Part shown: positions 19,010 to 26,696 of the stretch, piece by piece | Layout: every line of letters starts with the position of its first letter | Position numbering within the stretch: the first letter of the stretch is position 1 | From: CAIKXD01 sp035439485 | GTDB taxonomy: Bacteria > Bacteroidota > Bacteroidia > UBA4408 | DNA: 64,000 nucleotides | NCBI GenBank assembly: GCA_035439485.1 | Contig: DAORKI010000003.1 | Span: 1-64,000 of the forward strand | Direction: 5' to 3' | Made by a program: the position numbers and the translations under genes | The notes under the pieces: generated by a model | The model's database searches: none | What the model was told of the DNA's origin: nothing | The model's input: the letters and a program-made list of their open reading frames with translations, nothing else

Positions 19010-19389
19010 TAAGATGGAGGCAAATAAGCCTCTAACTTTTTAAGGTAAGGCAAATCCATTTTTTCTTCTTTAAGAAGCACTCCATTTAAATAAACCGAAC
19101 ACAAAAAACTTCCTTTGCCCCCATTGCTCTCAATTTTTAACGAAACATAGTCCCCTCTTTCAAAATCAGTTAATTTCTTTGATAACCATGAATTACGATT
19201 CAATGGTCCTTCAGTTTTATCGCCAGAGGCAGTTTTATAAATAACTGTATATTCAGGCTCCTCCTTGGAAGTTTCAACAACGGTATATATGACCTCGTTT
19301 TCAGGTTCTGGTTTCGATTTTTTACATGAAACAAACATGAAAACAAAAACACATAAAATCAAGGAAAAAATTTTCGTATTTTTTTTCAC
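19006..19389 (-). CDS. Small lipoprotein of unknown function
   Basis: A 127-residue protein starting at GTG (19389-19387) with a lipoprotein signal ending FVSC (Cys at about residue 22) followed by KKSKPEPE. The mature part is a short beta-rich domain: EPEYTVIYKTASGDK, then SVYLNGVLLKEEK. I do not recognise the family. It has its own promoter, which overlaps the terminator of the upstream lipoprotein gene, and converges on apaG with a 4-base overlap. It probably sits in the inner leaflet of the outer membrane, as is usual for lipoproteins without a known retention signal. Confidence 0.75.
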   Translation of the reverse strand: MKKNTKIFSLILCVFVFMFVSCKKSKPEPENEVIYTVVETSKEEPEYTVIYKTASGDKTEGPLNRNSWLSKKLTDFERGDYVSLKIESNGGKGSFLCSVYLNGVLLKEEKMDLPYLKKLEAYLPPSY

Positions 19390-19393
19390 TACA

Positions 19394-19424
19394 CAAATAT
19401 AAAAAAAAGCTGTCTGTAATCAAA
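19394..19424 (-). promoter_or_regulatory. Promoter embedded in an upstream terminator (TTTG-N19-TATATTTG)
   Basis: On the minus strand TTTG (19424-19421) and TATATTTG (19401-19394) are spaced by exactly 19 bases and lie 4 bases before the GTG of the small lipoprotein. The -33 box falls at the stem/loop junction of the terminator hairpin of the preceding gene, and the spacer is its 3' arm and T-tract. Confidence 0.65.
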
Positions 19425-19434
19425 CAGACAGCTT
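19401..19434 (-). terminator. Intrinsic terminator of the 277-residue lipoprotein gene
   Basis: A perfect 11-base stem, AAGCTGTCTGT (19407-19417) with ACAGACAGCTT (19424-19434), 6-base loop, followed on the minus strand by eight T (19408-19401). It lies 33 bases after the stop codon at 19468. Confidence 0.88.
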
Positions 19435-19467
19435 AACAATAATTAATCAACCTTATTTAATCTAATT

Positions 19468-20301
19468 TTAGTTCAAAGTTATATTTCGGGTTTTATTTCT
19501 CACATTCACAGTAGCTTGATCATCACAATTGCCATTTCCAAAATCTACTGTTCTCACGGCTCTGCCTTCAGGGGTAATTTCAATAGTCCCGCTATCAATC
19601 CATCGACAATTCATAGCACGATGCAAAGGTTTCGTAATATTGGCTGTGTAATTTATTCCATTTGCATTGGTACCCGAAGCACTACCTGTAATTTGATATA
19701 CATCATCGGTCCAAGTTTTTGTGTCATTTCCTGCTAACATGGTTCTAGTTCTTACACTATTCCAAGTATGAACTTTTCCATTTGATTTGGTGATTTTCAT
19801 GTTTTGGGCATTAATTGTCCAATTCATTCTACCTTGTGCATCCAATCCATTATTAGTAATAGTTCTTGTTCCTTCTAATTTATTATCATTCCTATAAAAG
19901 TTATCGAAATTCATGGTTTTTATAGCGCCAATTTCAAAATAGCGTCCTGTATAGGTAACAATAATTTTTCCTCTTCTGTTTCGTCCATCAGCACATAAAC
20001 AATTACTACTTCCAAAATCTATAATTAAAACCCTTGGAGTTGAAATAGTGTCATGGGTAACTGTGGCGCATGTACTCAAAACATCAAATACTTCTTGCTC
20101 TTCTGAGGTTCTATAACCTGCGCTTCCTGTTTTGGCTGCATTATCAGCAATATTCATTACATCGTTTGAAAAAGTTTCGTTTTGCTCATTATCACTGGCA
20201 ACAGTAGTATCGTTTAAATCATCACGATCTTTTTTACATGAACTAAGTATGAATAAGGAGCTAATCAATAAGGCTGAGAAAATAATTTTAAATGTTTTCA
20301 T
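19468..20301 (-). CDS. Lipoprotein of unknown function
   Basis: A 277-residue protein with a lipoprotein signal ending LSSC (Cys at about residue 22), an acidic linker, then a beta-rich domain. It includes a Cys-containing motif, FGSSNCLCADGRNRRGKIIV (about residues 95-114), and near the end a related one, VDFGNGNCDDQATVNVRNKT. The two FG..NC motifs followed by basic strands look like an internal duplication with T(R/K)TI strands between. It resembles uncharacterised Bacteroidota lipoproteins; function unknown. It has a well-spaced promoter and its own strong terminator, so it is a single-gene unit. Confidence 0.8.
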   Translation of the reverse strand: MKTFKIIFSALLISSLFILSSCKKDRDDLNDTTVASDNEQNETFSNDVMNIADNAAKTGSAGYRTSEEQEVFDVLSTCATVTHDTISTPRVLIIDFGSSNCLCADGRNRRGKIIVTYTGRYFEIGAIKTMNFDNFYRNDNKLEGTRTITNNGLDAQGRMNWTINAQNMKITKSNGKVHTWNSVRTRTMLAGNDTKTWTDDVYQITGSASGTNANGINYTANITKPLHRAMNCRWIDSGTIEITPEGRAVRTVDFGNGNCDDQATVNVRNKTRNITLN

Positions 20302-20337
20302 TCTAATAATTTATATTGGTTTTCCAGTTTATGACTA

Positions 20338-20369
20338 CAAATCTAAATTAAGGTTTAATAATCATCAAA
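20338..20369 (-). promoter_or_regulatory. Promoter of the 277-residue lipoprotein (TTTG-N20-TAGATTTG)
   Basis: The minus strand carries TTTG (20369-20366) and TAGATTTG (20345-20338), spacer 20, ending 36 bases before the ATG at 20301. Both boxes match the Bacteroidota consensus. Confidence 0.7.
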
Positions 20370-20387
20370 AAATATTTTCTTTAATTA

Positions 20388-22073
20388 TCACAATCCAGCA
20401 ATGGCCTTATCTTTTGGAATTTTAACTTCATAGGTAAATGAAATTTTCTTACTTTCTTTTGGCTTAAGATTAATATCCCATTCCAATTTACCAGTTTCAA
20501 CGTCATATTTGGCTTTTCCACTTTCCATCAATTTAACAACAATAGCAGGATTTGAACTTAATGGAATTTGGTCATCAATATGCAATTCAGTAGCCACACT
20601 TTTTGTGTTTTTTATCAATAATTCATAGGTAACAGAAATAGTTTTTTCTTCTAATAAAACCTTTTCCTTTGTTTTATCCTTCAATTTTTTACGTTGGATT
20701 ACAATCCCCTTATCTTTTCCCATGCTTAGTATTAATGTATCGTTAGTGGTATTAGGATCAATATAAGATTCACCGATATAGGTTCCATCAAAATAAATTC
20801 GACTGTTACCAGGGATTAAATTTAAATCTTCCCACCCGGTAATTTTAGCAAGTAAATAGGCACTGGCATCCATTTTTGGTACGGAAGATAGGTTGTAATT
20901 AGTTTTTAAATCTTTTGTTTGAATGGCTACTAGATGTTGTTTACCATCAGAAGGAATATTGTATTTTAATTTTACATCATATTCAGTGTTTAAAATGTTT
21001 TCTGTAACAGTAGTCCAATCATAAGTATATGTAGCATCTTTAGCTTCATCTGAATCAAAGCTACTAGGTATTTTACCTGATGTAGTAACTTCATTTAATG
21101 AAAGCGCTTTAGGTGCTAACATATCAATTTGTTTCATTTTTTCTTGTTTTTGATAAGCATTGTAAAAATTCAAATAAGCAGGCGTTAAATCAGGCTTTAT
21201 TGTGCTTTGCATAGGAGTTCCGGTAGCAAGTGTTAAAAATGCATTATTCCAATCAACACCGGTATTTTGAGTAATACGTGCCTTATGGGTTAATTGTAAT
21301 TTATTGGTGTTATTATCGGCTCTTAAATCATATTCTGGAATCCAGCCAGCCTGTGCAACAAAGTAATTTATACTAACACTTCCTGCAGTAGCTTGTTCAG
21401 CCAGTACACTAACAATAACTCTGTGATTGGCTTGTGGGGCAGGAGCACCTGAATTTTCAACCTGATTGATGACATCGCTCAGGATACTTTGACGTTCCTG
21501 TAGGTCTGCCAACAACTGTTTTCTGATGTTTTGTTCTCGTCTTAGTTTATAAGTTTCAGCATTTAAATTATTTAATCTAGTTCTTAAATAATCCATAGCA
21601 TCTTTAAATAAATTAAGTGTATCGCGCTTGGTTTCTCCTTTTATTAGACGATTATTTAATAAGATATTTTTTTCAGTTTGCAATGCTGCCATTTTATCGG
21701 TAATTTCATCTAATTGCAGTTGCACTTCAGTTATTGAATCTCCTACCAATTGTAAGGATTTTAATTTTTTAGTTGAGGGTTTGATTGTTGTCACTGCTTC
21801 AGGATAAATGGCGTCAAATTTCACTTCCATAATTGTAAAATTACCTTTGCCAGAAGCTTGTAACGAAGGGGCTTGTAAAACAGGAGATACACCTTCAAAA
21901 ATTATTTCATTTACACCTTGGGTCAATACCACATCATGACTTGAAAATAATTGTGCCCCATTGAGGTAAACGGTTGCTTTTTCAACTTTTGCTTTAAATG
22001 TATTAGCTGCTTTTAAATTAACTGATATAACTAAGGCTAACATAGAGTTGAGAATAAAAGAATAGGTTTTCAT
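20388..22073 (-). CDS. DUF4139/DUF4140 (MuiA-like) secreted protein
   Basis: A 561-residue protein with a signal peptide (about residues 1-22, LKAAN). It has an N-terminal DUF4140 region (about 28-125, VEKATVYLNGAQLFSSHDVV), a coiled-coil stretch (about 100-200), and a C-terminal DUF4139 domain (about 215-560, with VNYFVAQAGWIPEYDLRADN-type core and NNAFLTLATGTPM). This architecture is that of the mucoidy inhibitor MuiA family, whose molecular role is not defined; the name comes from a polysaccharide phenotype. It probably acts in the periplasm. It stands alone between a lipoprotein promoter and the divergent sigma-factor gene. Confidence 0.88.
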   Translation of the reverse strand: MKTYSFILNSMLALVISVNLKAANTFKAKVEKATVYLNGAQLFSSHDVVLTQGVNEIIFEGVSPVLQAPSLQASGKGNFTIMEVKFDAIYPEAVTTIKPSTKKLKSLQLVGDSITEVQLQLDEITDKMAALQTEKNILLNNRLIKGETKRDTLNLFKDAMDYLRTRLNNLNAETYKLRREQNIRKQLLADLQERQSILSDVINQVENSGAPAPQANHRVIVSVLAEQATAGSVSINYFVAQAGWIPEYDLRADNNTNKLQLTHKARITQNTGVDWNNAFLTLATGTPMQSTIKPDLTPAYLNFYNAYQKQEKMKQIDMLAPKALSLNEVTTSGKIPSSFDSDEAKDATYTYDWTTVTENILNTEYDVKLKYNIPSDGKQHLVAIQTKDLKTNYNLSSVPKMDASAYLLAKITGWEDLNLIPGNSRIYFDGTYIGESYIDPNTTNDTLILSMGKDKGIVIQRKKLKDKTKEKVLLEEKTISVTYELLIKNTKSVATELHIDDQIPLSSNPAIVVKLMESGKAKYDVETGKLEWDINLKPKESKKISFTYEVKIPKDKAIAGL

Positions 22074-22163
22074 AATTGTTGAATTAATTGTTATTCCTCC
22101 TTGATGCTGATAAATTTAAAATTCCATAAACTGATTAAAATTTATTTTTTTGAGTAGTCATTT

Positions 22164-22193
22164 TTTGACCACAATATTTTCTTGTTAACTTTG
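22164..22193 (+). promoter_or_regulatory. Promoter of the ECF sigma/anti-sigma pair (TTTG-N18-TAACTTTG)
   Basis: TTTG at 22164-22167 and TAACTTTG at 22186-22193, spacer 18, match the housekeeping consensus. The GTG start follows 16 bases later. Confidence 0.65.
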
Positions 22194-22209
22194 AGGCTTA
22201 TTCATTATT

Positions 22210-22797
22210 GTGCCTTTACCAGAAGAGAAATACCTTCATCTTACAGATTTAGAGTTACTCCAGTTGTATAAACTGAATGGTGATGTTGTGATTATTGGTT
22301 TATTATATAAAAGATACGTTACGATGGCACTTGGAGTAGCTCATAAGTATTTGCAACCTGAAGATGAGGCAAAAGATGCTGTGATGCAAGTTTTTGAACA
22401 ATTGCTTCAGCAGGTTAATCATCATAAAATTGATAACTTTAAAAGTTGGTTATACAGTGTGGTGAAAAATTTTTGTTTGATGAAACTGCGTAAAGAGAAG
22501 AATTTAACCATTGTGAGAGAGGAAGAAGGAAAAAATATTTTTAGTGTTGTGGAAAAAGAACAAGTTTTGCATCAAGAAGAAGTAAAACAGAAAGAAATTA
22601 ACTTGACAAACTTGGAAATGGCCATTGAAACGCTGAATGAAGAGCAAAAAAAATGCATTGAATTGTTTTATTTGCAACAAAAAAGTTATGCTGAAGTGGT
22701 TGAAATTACAGGTTATTCTTTAAATAATGTAAAAAGCTTTATTCAAAATGGTAAACGAAATTTGAAACTTAAAATGCAAAGTGTATATGGAGCATAA
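22210..22797 (+). CDS. ECF-type RNA polymerase sigma factor
   Basis: A 195-residue sigma-70 family protein starting at GTG. Region 2 spans about residues 25-95 (ALGVAHKYLQPEDEAKDAVMQVFEQLL, then FKSWLYSVVKNFCLMKLRK). Region 4 spans about 135-190 (LNEEQKKCIELFYLQQKSYAEVVEITGYSLNNVKSFIQNG, a helix-turn-helix). Regions 1 and 3 are absent, as in extracytoplasmic-function sigma factors. It overlaps the anti-sigma gene by 11 bases, the usual sign of a sigma/anti-sigma pair under translational coupling. Its promoter is of the housekeeping type, so I see no evidence of autoregulation. The regulon is unknown. Confidence 0.92.
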   Translation: MPLPEEKYLHLTDLELLQLYKLNGDVVIIGLLYKRYVTMALGVAHKYLQPEDEAKDAVMQVFEQLLQQVNHHKIDNFKSWLYSVVKNFCLMKLRKEKNLTIVREEEGKNIFSVVEKEQVLHQEEVKQKEINLTNLEMAIETLNEEQKKCIELFYLQQKSYAEVVEITGYSLNNVKSFIQNGKRNLKLKMQSVYGA

Positions 22798-24100
22798 ATA
22801 TACAAATAGTGATTTTTTTAAACCCACCGAATGTCCTTCGGATGCTTTGCTATTGAGTTATGTAAAAGGCACCATCAATAATACTGATAAACGATTAGTT
22901 GAGCTTCATTTGGCAGATTGTGAAATGTGCAATGATATGGTAGAAGGCTATCAAAAGATGGATGCTACTAAAATCTCATCAAATATAAAATCAATTGAAA
23001 TTAAAATCGATGAAGCAGTTGCAATTCACAGCAATAGAAAAACTGCAACATCCACACTTAAATGGTATTACGCTGCCGCTGCTATTTTACTCCTTGGCCT
23101 AACAGGGATTTTATATCAGTTTTATTTTAACAGTTTAGAGGAAACAAAAGTAGCTGATTTACCAACACCACACCAAACTGAGAGCAAGCACCAAATCGAC
23201 ACTATTGAGCAGAAGCAAATGAATGAAGAACCGCCCCAAAAGGCAGACACAAAATCAATTCCTGCTGAGCTCCCAATGCTTGTAAAAAGTATATCTAAAA
23301 AGCCCGCAGTAATGGAAGATTTGGCAGTTTCGAACAATGATATGATAACAGAAGTGCCAATGGATGAAGCACCAAAAAGTAAAGAAAATGTAGCCGCAGA
23401 ACCAGTGTTGGTAGTGACTGAAAAGAATACAGCAGAAACTGTAACTTCAGGTTCAGTAGTTACATTAAACGTAACTGAACCAATTCAATCATATTCCTTT
23501 TCACCAAGCACTAGTGGAAACACACAAGCAATATCACCCAATAACACTGTAACAAATTTTAATTTTGATGCCACTACCCTAAATACGGTTGAAATCAGTA
23601 AAAATGTGAGTGATAAGAAAAAATTAGAAAGAGCCACAACAAATAAATTCAAGGCTACATCTAAAGCAGCTGAAAAACCGTCTGTAGCAAAACAAGAAGC
23701 TATTAATGAGCACGAAGAAACAGCAGCTCTAAAAGATATGAGTTCAGATGATGTTGACTTATTAATAGAAACCAAGCAATTGTTGAACAACAAAAAATAT
23801 AATGAAGCCATTGTTAATTATAATCTTTACTTAAAAAGAAATCCTAAAAATTGTGAGGCTATGGTTGGGCGTGCGCAATGCTATGAATTCACCAATCAAA
23901 ATAACCTTGCTATAAATGATTATACTCAATTATCGAAGTTAAAATGCGGGAAACAGTCTGATAGTGCCTATTTGAAATTAGCTGAATTATATTTAAAAAA
24001 TAAACAAACAAACGAAGCAAAAGCAGCTTTGCAAAAAGCAGTAATTTCTAAATATTTAGATATTGCAGAACAAGCAAAAAGCGAATTGAATAAACTATAA
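22787..24100 (+). CDS. Anti-sigma factor-like membrane protein with C-terminal TPRs
   Basis: A 437-residue protein from the ATG at 22787 (a GTG two codons earlier is also in frame). The N-terminus has a zinc-finger-like HLADCEMC motif (about residues 39-46) as in ZAS anti-sigma factors. A single membrane helix follows (about 90-110, WYYAAAAILLLGLTGILYQF). A long Ser/Thr/Glu/Lys-rich linker (about 115-320) leads to a C-terminal region with two to three TPR-like helices (about 325-437; NNKKYNEAIVNYNLYLKRNP, NEAKAALQKAV). The cytoplasmic part would hold the sigma factor, and the periplasmic TPR region would sense or bind a partner. The TPR extension goes beyond the usual short anti-sigma design. 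Confidence 0.8.
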   Translation: MEHKYTNSDFFKPTECPSDALLLSYVKGTINNTDKRLVELHLADCEMCNDMVEGYQKMDATKISSNIKSIEIKIDEAVAIHSNRKTATSTLKWYYAAAAILLLGLTGILYQFYFNSLEETKVADLPTPHQTESKHQIDTIEQKQMNEEPPQKADTKSIPAELPMLVKSISKKPAVMEDLAVSNNDMITEVPMDEAPKSKENVAAEPVLVVTEKNTAETVTSGSVVTLNVTEPIQSYSFSPSTSGNTQAISPNNTVTNFNFDATTLNTVEISKNVSDKKKLERATTNKFKATSKAAEKPSVAKQEAINEHEETAALKDMSSDDVDLLIETKQLLNNKKYNEAIVNYNLYLKRNPKNCEAMVGRAQCYEFTNQNNLAINDYTQLSKLKCGKQSDSAYLKLAELYLKNKQTNEAKAALQKAVISKYLDIAEQAKSELNKL

Positions 24101-24171
24101 ATAGTTTATTAGCAATATATCTTTATTTTTGACGCAGAAATCATTATTATCAAATAGGAAAAAGCAATTTT

Positions 24172-24708
24172 ATGCAAACAGTTAGCTTACATGATAAAAC
24201 TTTTGAATTGTTTATTGCTGAAAGTGCGATACAACAAGCGATAGCTAATTTGGCCAAGCAAATTAATGAGGCATATGTTGGTAAAAACCCGCTTTTTTTA
24301 GGCATTTTAAATGGTTCTTTTTTATTTGCGGCCGATTTATTCAGGCTGATTGAAGGGAAGGCCGAAATTTCATTTTTGAAAATGTCATCCTATCAAGGCA
24401 CTGCTACTACCGGAAAAATAAATGAGTTAATAGGCCTTAATGAAGACATCAGTAACAGACACATAATAGTGATTGAAGATATAGTTGATACTGGCATAAC
24501 CTTAGAAAAAATAATTGTTGACCTACAAACCAAACAACCCGCTAGCATAGCTATTGCAACACTTTTATTTAAACCAGCTGCCTATCAGAAAAGTATTCCA
24601 GTAAATTATGTTGGTATAAGAGTGGCCAATGATTTTTTAGTAGGTTATGGTTTAGATTATGATGGCTTAGGTAGAAATTTGAAAGAAATTTATAAATTGA
24701 AGAGTTGA
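24172..24708 (+). CDS. hpt: Hypoxanthine phosphoribosyltransferase
   Basis: Salvages hypoxanthine (and usually guanine) to IMP/GMP with PRPP. The 178-residue length is typical. The PRPP-binding loop is IVIEDIVDTGITLEK (about residues 101-115), with the acidic pair ED preceding DTG. The purine-binding region is VNYVGIRVANDFLVGYGLDYD (about 143-163), and the flexible-loop Ser-Tyr is in FLKMSSYQGTATTGK (about 70-84). A TATTTTTG box at 24124-24131 may be its -7 element. guaB, which uses IMP, lies 2 kb downstream on the same strand but is separated by other genes. Confidence 0.95.
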   Translation: MQTVSLHDKTFELFIAESAIQQAIANLAKQINEAYVGKNPLFLGILNGSFLFAADLFRLIEGKAEISFLKMSSYQGTATTGKINELIGLNEDISNRHIIVIEDIVDTGITLEKIIVDLQTKQPASIAIATLLFKPAAYQKSIPVNYVGIRVANDFLVGYGLDYDGLGRNLKEIYKLKS

Positions 24709-24788
24709 GTAAATTAAATGTCGGAATTTTAACATTTTCTTTTTCAAGAAAAAGTTAATTCTCTCGTTATTGGATAAAATTTCAAAAA

Positions 24789-25556
24789 ATGAAAAAAGCA
24801 ATTATTTTATTCAGTGCTATACTATTTGTTAACCATACTTATGGGCAAAGCAAAGATTCACTGTCAACTCCAAATTTTCATAAAAACGAAATCGGGTTAA
24901 TAGCAAACCCAATTGGGATAGTACTTTTAGGTGCAGAACCTTATGGGCAACGAATAGGGATTTCGTATAAGCGAAATTTTAAAAAGCCTCATGTTTTTTT
25001 AACTTCAGGATTATATTACCAAGGTTACAATAATAAATACAGCAACAGAAATGAACTAACTTTGGAAGTAAATGGTTTGCTCAGAAATATTCAATATAAC
25101 AGAGAATCCGCAAATAAAATTATTGCTGGGTTTGGTATCGAAAAAAGAAAAAATTTAAGTCAGTGCCCTGTAATTGTTGCCTATTACGGAATTGAGTTTC
25201 AATTTGCTTATGGCGAAACCAATAATACTGTTGGAAATCAGTGGATGGAAACAGATAGTACAAACATTATTGAAAACAACCCATATAGTGTAAAGCCAAT
25301 TTCTGAATTTACTCAAACTAAATTAGTTAATAAAACCACTATAGGTGGTGGATTTCAAATAAATGCTGGATTGCAATTGCATTTAAATAAAAGAATATAC
25401 TTATTCGCACAAACTGCTCCATCTTTTCTTATCAGCAATACCACACGTAAGGAGAATGACTATATATCAAAAACAACTTCAACCTTTAAAAGTTCGCAAT
25501 TTGACTTTGATATGCGTGCCTTGGTTAGCGATATTGGATTATGCTTTAGATTCTAA
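24789..25556 (+). CDS. Predicted outer-membrane beta-barrel protein, function unknown
   Basis: A 255-residue protein with a signal peptide (about residues 1-19, VNHTYGQ). The mature part has amphipathic strands rich in aromatic and Tyr/Asn residues (RIGISYKRNFKKPHVFLTSG, YYGIEFQFAYGE, RIYLFAQTAPSFLI) and ends with a phenylalanine (DIGLCFRF), the pattern of outer-membrane barrels recognised by BamA. It is not close to a family I can name. Its TAA directly abuts the stop codon of the convergent K+ channel gene with no base between. A CTTTTT/AAAAAG hairpin lies just upstream at 24739-24754. Confidence 0.7.
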   Translation: MKKAIILFSAILFVNHTYGQSKDSLSTPNFHKNEIGLIANPIGIVLLGAEPYGQRIGISYKRNFKKPHVFLTSGLYYQGYNNKYSNRNELTLEVNGLLRNIQYNRESANKIIAGFGIEKRKNLSQCPVIVAYYGIEFQFAYGETNNTVGNQWMETDSTNIIENNPYSVKPISEFTQTKLVNKTTIGGGFQINAGLQLHLNKRIYLFAQTAPSFLISNTTRKENDYISKTTSTFKSSQFDFDMRALVSDIGLCFRF

Positions 25557-26570
25557 TTATTGGAATATTTCTCTTAATTTACTTACTTGTTCGGGCGTTC
25601 CTAATACAAACAACTTTGCACCAGGTATTATTTTGGTATCTGCAGATGGATTTATCACGTATTCTCCATGTGCTGTTTTAAACCCAATAATATTTGCTCC
25701 CGATTTGTTTCTTACTTCTAAGTCTTTTATAGTATGATTTCTTAGTTGTTCAGGTAATTCACTAAACACAATTTCCTCTAAATTAATGTTTGGTCCACCT
25801 TGACCTGTAATGTGGTCTAAAAATTCAATAACATCAGGTTTTATTACCAATGACGCCATATGGGCACCTCCTATCCTATCAGGCATTATAACGTTGTTGG
25901 CACCTGCAATTTTTAATTTTTTATCACTGTTATCGTCCGAAGCGCGGCTAATAATAGTTAAATTTGGATTAATACTTCTAGCAGTTAACACTACAAATAA
26001 ATTATCGGCATCAATTGGCAAGGTAGTTATAAGGGCTCTTGCATTGGCTATACCCGTTTTATAAAGCATTTCGTCTTGGGTGCAATCGCCCTGAACACAT
26101 AAAAAACCGTGCTCTCTGACTTGCTCTACAAGAGTTTCATTTTTTTCAATAATTACAAAGTTTTGATTGTTGCTTTGTAAAACAGTGGCAGCTTGCTTTC
26201 CATTACGGCCATAGCCGCATATAACCACATGATTGCTGAGTTTTTGAATGGTGTTGTTCACTTTAAAAAATTTATAATAATAATTAAATTCGCCTTCTAC
26301 TACATACTTGGTTATGGCACTAATAGCATAAGCAAATGTTCCAAAACTAGTGATAATTAAAAATGCTGTAAAAACCTTGCCAGCATCAGATAATGGTCGA
26401 ACTTCTTGAAAGCCAACGGTGGCAATAGTTATAATGGTCATATAAAAGGCTTCAAGAAATGAGTATTGTTCAATTGTTATAAATCCAACAATGCCAATAC
26501 TAACCATAGCAAGGATTAAACCTAAGGCAAGATAGAGCTTCGTGAAATACTTAATTCTGAAAACCGACAT
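25557..26570 (-). CDS. Two-TM potassium channel with RCK (TrkA-N/TrkA-C) domain
   Basis: A 337-residue channel subunit: TM1 (about residues 11-31), pore helix and filter (about 40-56), TM2 (about 63-88), then a TrkA-N/RCK nucleotide-binding domain (about 113-235, VVICGYGRNGKQAA) and a TrkA-C domain (about 255-337). Such proteins form tetrameric K+ channels gated by ligands bound to RCK. The filter reads TVGFQ (residues 51-55) where the usual motif is TVGYG or TVGFG, so the final glycine is replaced by glutamine (codon CAA). This may change selectivity or reflect a clade variant. A -7 box (minus-strand TAAATTTG, 26586-26579) lies 8 bases before the ATG. Confidence 0.88.
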   Translation of the reverse strand: MSVFRIKYFTKLYLALGLILAMVSIGIVGFITIEQYSFLEAFYMTIITIATVGFQEVRPLSDAGKVFTAFLIITSFGTFAYAISAITKYVVEGEFNYYYKFFKVNNTIQKLSNHVVICGYGRNGKQAATVLQSNNQNFVIIEKNETLVEQVREHGFLCVQGDCTQDEMLYKTGIANARALITTLPIDADNLFVVLTARSINPNLTIISRASDDNSDKKLKIAGANNVIMPDRIGGAHMASLVIKPDVIEFLDHITGQGGPNINLEEIVFSELPEQLRNHTIKDLEVRNKSGANIIGFKTAHGEYVINPSADTKIIPGAKLFVLGTPEQVSKLREIFQ

Positions 26571-26578
26571 ATAATTTA

Positions 26579-26586
26579 CAAATTTA
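26579..26586 (-). promoter_or_regulatory. -7 box of the K+ channel gene (TAAATTTG)
   Basis: Exact TAnnTTTG match on the minus strand, 8 bases before the ATG at 26570, implying a very short leader. No clear -33 TTTG. Confidence 0.4.
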
Positions 26587-26668
26587 AGCTGAAAATGCTT
26601 AATTTGCTAAGCTAATTTCATGATTTTTATCTTGTTTCAAAAATAAATTTAAAACCCGCTAAATTTGT

Positions 26669-26676
26669 TACCTTTG
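26669..26676 (+). promoter_or_regulatory. -7 box of guaB (TACCTTTG)
   Basis: Exact TAnnTTTG match 20 bases before the guaB ATG. A partial -33 element, TTTA at 26648-26651, is 17 bases upstream. Confidence 0.55.
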
Positions 26677-26696
26677 CATCCCAAAAATTCAACAAC

